Source of the DNA: Ustulina deusta
Taxonomy: Eukaryota; Ascomycota; Sordariomycetes; Xylariales; Xylariaceae
NCBI GenBank assembly: GCA_023159155.1
Contig: JAJNNX010000011.1
Coordinates: 372,001-436,000 of the forward strand
Direction of reading: 5' to 3'
DNA: 64,000 nucleotides
In this document: positions 58,251 through 64,000 of the stretch, in pieces
Numbering within the stretch: position 1 is the stretch's first letter
How the letters are laid out: each line of letters starts with the position of its first letter
The notes under the pieces: model-generated
What the model was told of the DNA's origin: nothing
Seen by the model: only the letters and a program-made list of their open reading frames with translations
The model's database searches: none
Position numbers and translations under genes: made by a program

Positions 58251-60419
58251 TCAGAACGTGGCCGCGTGTATGATCACCTTGGCCCATTTGCTGAAAGGCT
58301 GACAACCCGACAGCTCGAAGACGTTCACCTTCTTGCCAAGCGCCATTACCGCTCCCAATCGCCGAGACCCTGCTGCCGATCTATGCTTGATCTCCTGATC
58401 CAGATCAACATGATCATCATCGAAGTCTGCATTATTCCGCTCTTCACTAATGGAAGGCAGTGCAAGATGATCATCCCTCGGCCAAGTGATATCGTCACTA
58501 GCGAGATCGCGGTCCAAATGAACGCTGTTCCTAATCGACGAGCAAGTAGGAAGCCCCGCCGTGGAAGCGCCCGGCATCTTCTCAATAATATCAGCGCAGA
58601 TATCCGTCAAGGCGGTAAAGAATGTGAATCGAGGGCCTGTATTATTTTTATCGTAGGTGTTACGCCCCCAGATCTGTCCCAAAAGCTCGTTGTTCCAAAA
58701 CCCAAACACGCCCGCGCCCGAGTCCCCAGGCACACCCATGCCGGCCCGGATCCACTGCTTTACGGCTTCCTTCTCGTCTGGTTGCACGTTCTCTACCGCC
58801 CAGTTCTTCGTCTTGCGTCCGTCGGGTAGTCGGTGTCTGCCGTGCGTTAAACCCAGCTGCCCTGTTGTATACCCGCTGGTCCGCCCCACAGAGTACACGC
58901 GCGGAGATAGTTCTTCATCCTCACACGTGCGGAGGAACGAAGCCGGGTCTTTGGCTTGCGTGATCTCGACATCATATATGTGCGCTGGCGTGTCGCCGCG
59001 GCGGACGATATTCCGTGGCGGAATTACCTCTTGAGCCTCGGCAGAACCAATCAGAGCCCAATCCGTCACGACGTCACTGTTGTTGATGGAAATGGAGTGT
59101 CTCGAAGTCTTGTACATAGGTCCCGAATATGTGACGACATCCCCGATACAATGTGGGGGGAGGCCCTTGGAATCACTAAGGGATGGGCAAAATGTTGAGA
59201 GGCCGTCAGGAGGTTGAGTGTTGTCCCACCGTCGATTTGTGTCTCTATCGTCAAAGAGATGCCAGCATACAAGTCTGTAGAAGCCCCGATCAATTTGTAA
59301 CAATGGACCGAGACTCGCCGACTCGTCCTCCCAGCCTACGGAATCTCCTATAGATGGATCCGGGGACCAGCCCGTATTAAGCGGATTTATAATCGAGTCC
59401 TCACTGTCACGCGAGGACACACGGCTCAGCGAGGTCCCGGGGTCGGCCAAGAACTCGACTCTACCTTGGCGGAATATGATGATAGTAGTTGAATCGAGGT
59501 CGCTTGGGAGAATGTCTGACTTGCTTTTCCGAAGCTGGCTTTCGACGTCATCGGCGATGAGAACAGCCGTCATGATAACGATGGTGCGTTTCCCGGGCTC
59601 CGGACCTCTCGAGACGTTGATCGTGTACTCTCCTTTAATATTGTCGTCAAGCACCTGCTCTATCTCTGGCAAGAGCTTCGATTCCCAGATGTCGACAAAC
59701 AACTTCGAATCTTGTAGGGACTGTCTCCCCCCTTGTTCCCGACGAACGGCTACCTCGAGTGCTTTCATCTGCATGTCGAATGCGAATTTCTCATATACCT
59801 TATTCTTTGGATGATTCCTCAAGTCTTGGAAATCGTTGGGCACGGGCTGGAGTCGTCTCCGCCGTGCCACTTCATGACGAGCCACGACATTTTCGACTTC
59901 AGCGCTGCCTTCCCTAATCTCGCTGAGTCTAGCGTCGATGCTTGGAGACATCATAATACCATTTTCCTTCTCCCTATTCGACTGTGGGAACGTTCTGCTC
60001 TGCGATCTGGAAAACGGCCTGACCGGCGCTATATCTAGTGAATTATCTTCGACATGGGTTTTCGATTGCGTCGACGGAAACGTATCGTTGGGGGAGCTTG
60101 TAACTGGTGTCTTATTCGACGCCTCGCCACTGGTTAACTTCAAACAATCCATTTGTGTAGTGACATCGCGAGCAGATTGATACGAATCTTGAGACTTTCC
60201 AGAAGGGCGAGGTTTTTTTTCCCCCGGATCACGATTGGTGTACCGGCGAAATATCCTACTTGTCCCTCTGCGTCCGTCAGTGATACAAGTACGTGATTGA
60301 CACAAAGCATCCGAGACCACGTACCTTGGAAAGCGATGCAGTATACCAGCAATTCCCAACCTTGCCCAATCCCGTCTATTAGATTTCCCCTTCCTAATAG
60401 GATCACGAGCTGTAGCCAT
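58251..60419 (-). CDS. Chymotrypsin-like protease-domain protein, paralog
   Basis: Open for 722 codons. A likely 57-nt in-frame intron at 60324-60268 (GTACGT ... CACTGACGGACGCAG) would give 703 aa with RFPRGTSRIFRRYTN. The long N-terminal part lacks zinc fingers. It then parallels the fusion protein: TINVSRGPEPGKRTIVIMT, SLGPLLQIDRGFYRL with the His in VCWHLF, Asp in VVTDWALIG, VGRTSGYTTGQ, Ser in GVPGDSGAGVF and WGRNTYDKNNTGPRFTFFT. The triad is complete in both genes (here about His 367, Asp 433, Ser 547). The same orientation and about 680 bp spacing indicate tandem duplication followed by strong divergence. No signal peptide; substrate unknown. Confidence 0.75.
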   Translation of the reverse strand: MATARDPIRKGKSNRRDWARLGIAGILHRFPRYVVSDALCQSRTCITDGRRGTSRIFRRYTNRDPGEKKPRPSGKSQDSYQSARDVTTQMDCLKLTSGEASNKTPVTSSPNDTFPSTQSKTHVEDNSLDIAPVRPFSRSQSRTFPQSNREKENGIMMSPSIDARLSEIREGSAEVENVVARHEVARRRRLQPVPNDFQDLRNHPKNKVYEKFAFDMQMKALEVAVRREQGGRQSLQDSKLFVDIWESKLLPEIEQVLDDNIKGEYTINVSRGPEPGKRTIVIMTAVLIADDVESQLRKSKSDILPSDLDSTTIIIFRQGRVEFLADPGTSLSRVSSRDSEDSIINPLNTGWSPDPSIGDSVGWEDESASLGPLLQIDRGFYRLVCWHLFDDRDTNRRWDNTQPPDGLSTFCPSLSDSKGLPPHCIGDVVTYSGPMYKTSRHSISINNSDVVTDWALIGSAEAQEVIPPRNIVRRGDTPAHIYDVEITQAKDPASFLRTCEDEELSPRVYSVGRTSGYTTGQLGLTHGRHRLPDGRKTKNWAVENVQPDEKEAVKQWIRAGMGVPGDSGAGVFGFWNNELLGQIWGRNTYDKNNTGPRFTFFTALTDICADIIEKMPGASTAGLPTCSSIRNSVHLDRDLASDDITWPRDDHLALPSISEERNNADFDDDHVDLDQEIKHRSAAGSRRLGAVMALGKKVNVFELSGCQPFSKWAKVIIHAATF

Positions 60420-61881
60420 GTCTCACACAGAAGGCTGTATCACCAATGCGCCGATGAAGGGCGAAAATACTAAACACTGTCTGTACCCGTGCGTGTCCGG
60501 GAAAAGGGCGAGTTTGCCCCATCTTTCCCAGCCATATATATCAAAAAGCAATTGCATAGTAAGACGCATCTGTCTCTGTAAGACGAAGTAAGTACACATG
60601 TATGCCATGGGAAAAGCCGTACCACAAAAGCACGAATCAAGGCAAGAATCTGTCGAGTCGGCAGATCCCATGACACACACAGCTAAGGCATACTCACGAC
60701 AAGAATCGCAAGGCAAGGCATTCATTCATTCATTCATCCGTTCCGGCCGCCAGAAATGCAATATGAGCAGCATGGGGCCGGGGCGCGTCTCCTCAAGCCA
60801 CCGACGGCCAGAAAAGCAGGCCTGAACGCCCGATCGCCCTGCTGCACACCGAAAACCGTGGGGGCCGAAACCAAGCGCATGACCATGCACATTGTGACCC
60901 GTCGCATCGAGACACGTCGAGGGAGGGAGGGTGGGCAACCCCCCCCCTTTCCACCCATCTTCCACTTCGAAGGAAATCCGTGTGGCCTGTCGACCGAATG
61001 CAAGGGGCGCCGAAAACGGGAGTTCGTGGGTAGATTGATCGAGCTATTGATGGACTGCATGCATGCCATGCCATGCATAGATAGATAGGTACCATCCTGA
61101 ATTGCACTCTGCACAGCGGCATTCCCGTCGAGGAGAAATGTAGGCTAAAATGTAGGCTAGGTCCGCCCGATTACCACGGGTTGGTTAGGAGGAGCCTCGC
61201 CTTGGGCAATGAAGCGAGCATACCTACTACTTACCTACTTGGAAATTTCAATACCTATTACCTACCCTAAAAGTTTGCCATTTCGCGAAATCCCTCGTCT
61301 TATCTCCCTACAAGGTAAAGCTACCTAGTTGGCAGCCCGAATAATTCTTCGCATATTTGTTAGCGCAGACAAAGTAGTTAGTGTAAGGCTTTTAGGACAG
61401 GGTAGTAGTTCACGGCAGGCTCGAAGGGAAAATGCATATGAGTGATGGATGGATGCAAGTAATCCGCCGAAACCGAGAAAACCGGAATAATGCGCAGTGT
61501 AAATTGAACCTGAGGATATTTGGCATAATACAATGTTGTAGTAGGAATATCAATGATTCATGTCAAGGCGCCTCGTAAACGCCCGGCGTCTTTCCCACAT
61601 GTCGCTCATTGCTAAGTCCTTGTTCCGTCATCAAAATATGCGCCTGAGAAACCTTCTCAAGACGCCGTGTGCCAGTTGCTTTTTTTTTCTTGAATCGGAT
61701 GCCTCGAGACGCCGCGCTGCCCTTATGGCTAATACAAATAAATACATGTCCGTCACATTACACCATCTCAGGCAGTTGTTCCTAGTGTTGGTACATATTG
61801 TGGTTATGACGTGATAATAGATGCTCATCGTTTCACCCGCTCCCAGGCGGCCTTGAGGTGTCGCACTCCTAACTAGGGCTT
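60420..61881. other. Intergenic
   Basis: Contains an ATTC microsatellite (about 60719-60738), a C run (60941-60948), GATA units near 61078-61088, and TACCTA-type motifs (61220-61270). Open frames overlap on both strands without coding support. Confidence 0.5.
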
Positions 61882-64000
61882 CTACTCCTTTTTTCTTTGG
61901 GCACGTACCAACTCGGCAGCAAGCTCGTTACTTTGTCGCTCGCTGTCTTGAATTCTCTGCCGTGCTGCTGCTCGATCCATTTGCCTGGCCTCTCGTTCCT
62001 CCTTTAATTTGTATTCGAGCTCGCGCAGCCTGAGCATCAATGCGTTTTCACCGTGCGAGGAGTGTAGGCGTCCCTGGTCAGCTACCCCTATATTAGAGGA
62101 GCTCCGGGTCATGCTACTCGTGCTCCTGCTGGTTGTCGTGTCGAGATGAGTGGTCTTGCTACGGGGAAGCTTGGATTCTCTCCCGTGTGGCCCCGTAGGT
62201 ACCAATGGCGAAGGACTTCCTCCCTCGATCAACTCTTCGCCTGAGCCTTGGCTGCTCGCTTTATTCGTCAGGGTTCGTTCAGTATAACCCACGCTTCTGT
62301 TGCGAGCATCGTGAGCGCGCTGAAGTGTCGCGTGCTCGATTTTGAGGGTTCGATATGCTGTCTCCAACTGTGCGAGCCTCGTCTGGGCGTCGAAATTTCC
62401 GGACGCGATACCAGATCGTACGATGGCCTCAAGCCGCTCGAGCTTTTTTGTGCGTACCTCAAGGTTGTTTTCAAGTATCTGGTACTCTTTCCAAAGCTCG
62501 CGCTCGACGGATTTAATGCGAGATTGAAAGTTGCCTAGGAGAGACTCGATCATCTTAATGGCTGCCAGTAGGTTCTTACTAAACCCGGGAAGCATGGTTG
62601 ATATGGATTCAAGGGACGGTAGCGCCCGACCGTTGATCAAGCTGTTATTATGTGCCCAGTCAGAACCGCAGAGCGCGGAAAGGCGCGTCCACAATACCAG
62701 GAGCAGGTTGTTGCGCTCGGCGAGCTGTTCCTTAAACGTGGCCTCTAACTGGGCTATTTTCTTTTTATCCGATGCTCGAGTAGACTCCAGCTCTATGATG
62801 CGCGAATCTTGACTAGTGACTGTCCGTGACACGTGTTGATGGGTGCGTTGGAACGTCTCAAACTGGTTCTTTGTGTTGCGATGAGCCTGGCGTTCCTTGT
62901 CCAGCAAATCCCCAAACTTCCGAGATTCGAGGGCGTGGGATTCGAGTAGGCTATCGCGCTGCTTAATAATGTGCTCTTTTTCGAGCAAAGAGCTCTTAGT
63001 GGTATCAAGTTCGCGGACGGTTGTCTCGAGTTCGCGCTGAAGCGTGGCAATAGACTAGCCACGAATTAGCCTTCAATCTTTCAATACAGACACTAGATGG
63101 GAATCTTACTTGCAGTAGACTCGACCGAGTCCCATTCAAGTCTCCTAGAGCCTCTCGCAAGTTATTCTCGAGTTCCATGAGCCTTTCCTTCCACTGTGTC
63201 GCTTCTACTTCTCTGTTGCCAAGGCTCTGCCGGAGGAGCCTAGCCTCCTCTTTAGCCGCGGATGCTTCGCGATTGAGCTCATTCACCATCTGCTGCACAT
63301 CTTCCTTCTCGCGGTTAGCAATCAGCTCGCGTTGTTTGCGTTCATTGGCGAGTCGTTGATCAAGCTCCTTAGCGCGGTCGCGCTCTTCTGCAATTATTTG
63401 TTCAGTGTTAGCTAGCGCGGCTTCAAGGTCGCCGATGCGGATTTTGTCCCCTTCTTGTTCTTCACGCAAGAAGGCTATTTCGCCCTGGCTGTTCTCTTGT
63501 TGTACACTCAGTCGCTGAGCCTTCTCGTTGGATTCTAAGAGTTGAGCCTCAAGATCCTCGAGTTCCTTACCGGAATCCGTCAGTTCTTGCTCGAGCTGCT
63601 CAATTCTCTTCTGTGTCTTCGCCTGTTCATCCTCGAGCCTTATGAGGGACTCAGTCATACGGCGCATCTCCTCCTGAAGGGCTTCGAAATTCTCTGAGCG
63701 ATCTTGAAGATCTAGCTGTAGCCGCTGAATCTCATCGGTCTTCTGGTCAGCTTCTGCCTCTAGTTCGTTCACAAGTCCCTGAGCTTCTTCCTGGAGATCG
63801 GCAAACTTGTTCTCCCACGCGGCCTGATCCTGCAGCGCCTCGTCTCGTTCAGCTTGAATGGCAATAAGATCATTCATCGTATTCTCCAGCTCTTCCTGAA
63901 CAGCGGCAGCATTCTCCTCGGCCTGTCTTTTGCCTTCCATCGCCTCTTCGAAGTCAGCCATGCAGGTCTCGAGCTCTCGCTGAAGTTCTTGGTTCTTAAA
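61882..64000 (-). CDS. apsB: Microtubule-organising coiled-coil protein (Mto1/ApsB type), partial
   Basis: Exons 63110 to beyond 64000 and 63054-61882, with a 55-nt phase-0 intron (GTAAGA ... GGCTAATTCGTGGCTAG). The 5' part lies outside the window. Nearly all of it is heptad-rich coiled coil (for example LEQELTDSGKELEDLEAQLL). A middle non-coiled part (LWTRLSALCGSDWAHNNSLI) is typical of this family. A Ser/Thr-rich stretch and a C-terminal helix (LRELEYKLKEEREARQMDRA, then AARQRIQDSERQSNELAAEL) match the Mto2-binding C-terminus of Mto1/ApsB. Such proteins recruit gamma-tubulin to spindle-pole bodies and septal organising centres and are needed for nuclear positioning. Orthology rests mainly on the C-terminus and the central segment. 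Confidence 0.8.

Overview
The window is nuclear DNA of a filamentous ascomycete, probably a Sordariomycete. Genes carry short introns (about 47-130 nt) with GTRNGT-type donors, CTRAC-type branch points and YAG acceptors. Gene content is typical of Pezizomycotina (CFEM protein, cytochrome P450, BCK1-type MAPKKK, Mto1/ApsB-type protein, caspase-like and TPR-CHAT genes). Class-level placement is inference from gene content and intergenic style, not a measured phylogeny. All exon models below were assembled by hand from splice signals and reading-frame continuity.

Layout. 0.3-9.2 kb: secreted or surface proteins (Kre9/Knh1-like membrane protein, CFEM protein, But2-type protein with tandem repeats), separated by gene-poor, AT-rich DNA holding two apparent relics (DUF6594-like, possibly HET-like). 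10.8-27.2 kb: housekeeping block with the cell-wall-integrity MAPKKK BCK1, a GH5 steryl-glucosidase (EGH1/EGCrP2 type) and the Ski-complex scaffold SKI3. 28.1-33.0 kb: four small genes of unknown function; two are convergent paralogs built on a triplicated motif ending in SRWA, and a third carries part of that motif. 34.3-38.9 kb: a small single-pass membrane protein and a five-exon P450. 39.5-46.8 kb: a degraded caspase-type locus with an inverted C14 C-terminal fragment, a C14 catalytic domain, and a TPR-CHAT gene broken by one frameshift and one in-frame TGA. A perfect 21-bp inverted match lies on either side of it. 47.1-54.8 kb: secreted GH5, NUP42/Amo1-type nucleoporin, ribosomal protein uS10 and a CUE3/ASCC2-type gene. 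54.85-60.4 kb: two paralogous genes with a chymotrypsin-like His-Asp-Ser signature, one fused to a C2H2 zinc-finger region. 61.9-64.0 kb: C-terminal part of an Mto1/ApsB-type coiled-coil protein, running off the window.

How genes relate. uS10, whose lysines 6 and 8 match the yeast Hel2 ubiquitination sites, is transcribed divergently from the CUE3 orthologue, which belongs to the ribosome-quality-control trigger complex that acts on ubiquitinated uS10; SKI3, also an mRNA-surveillance factor, lies about 25 kb away. The C14 and CHAT proteins are both caspase-clan proteases and form an apparent cell-death type neighbourhood that is decaying. The SRWA-repeat genes are the best candidate for an undescribed family.
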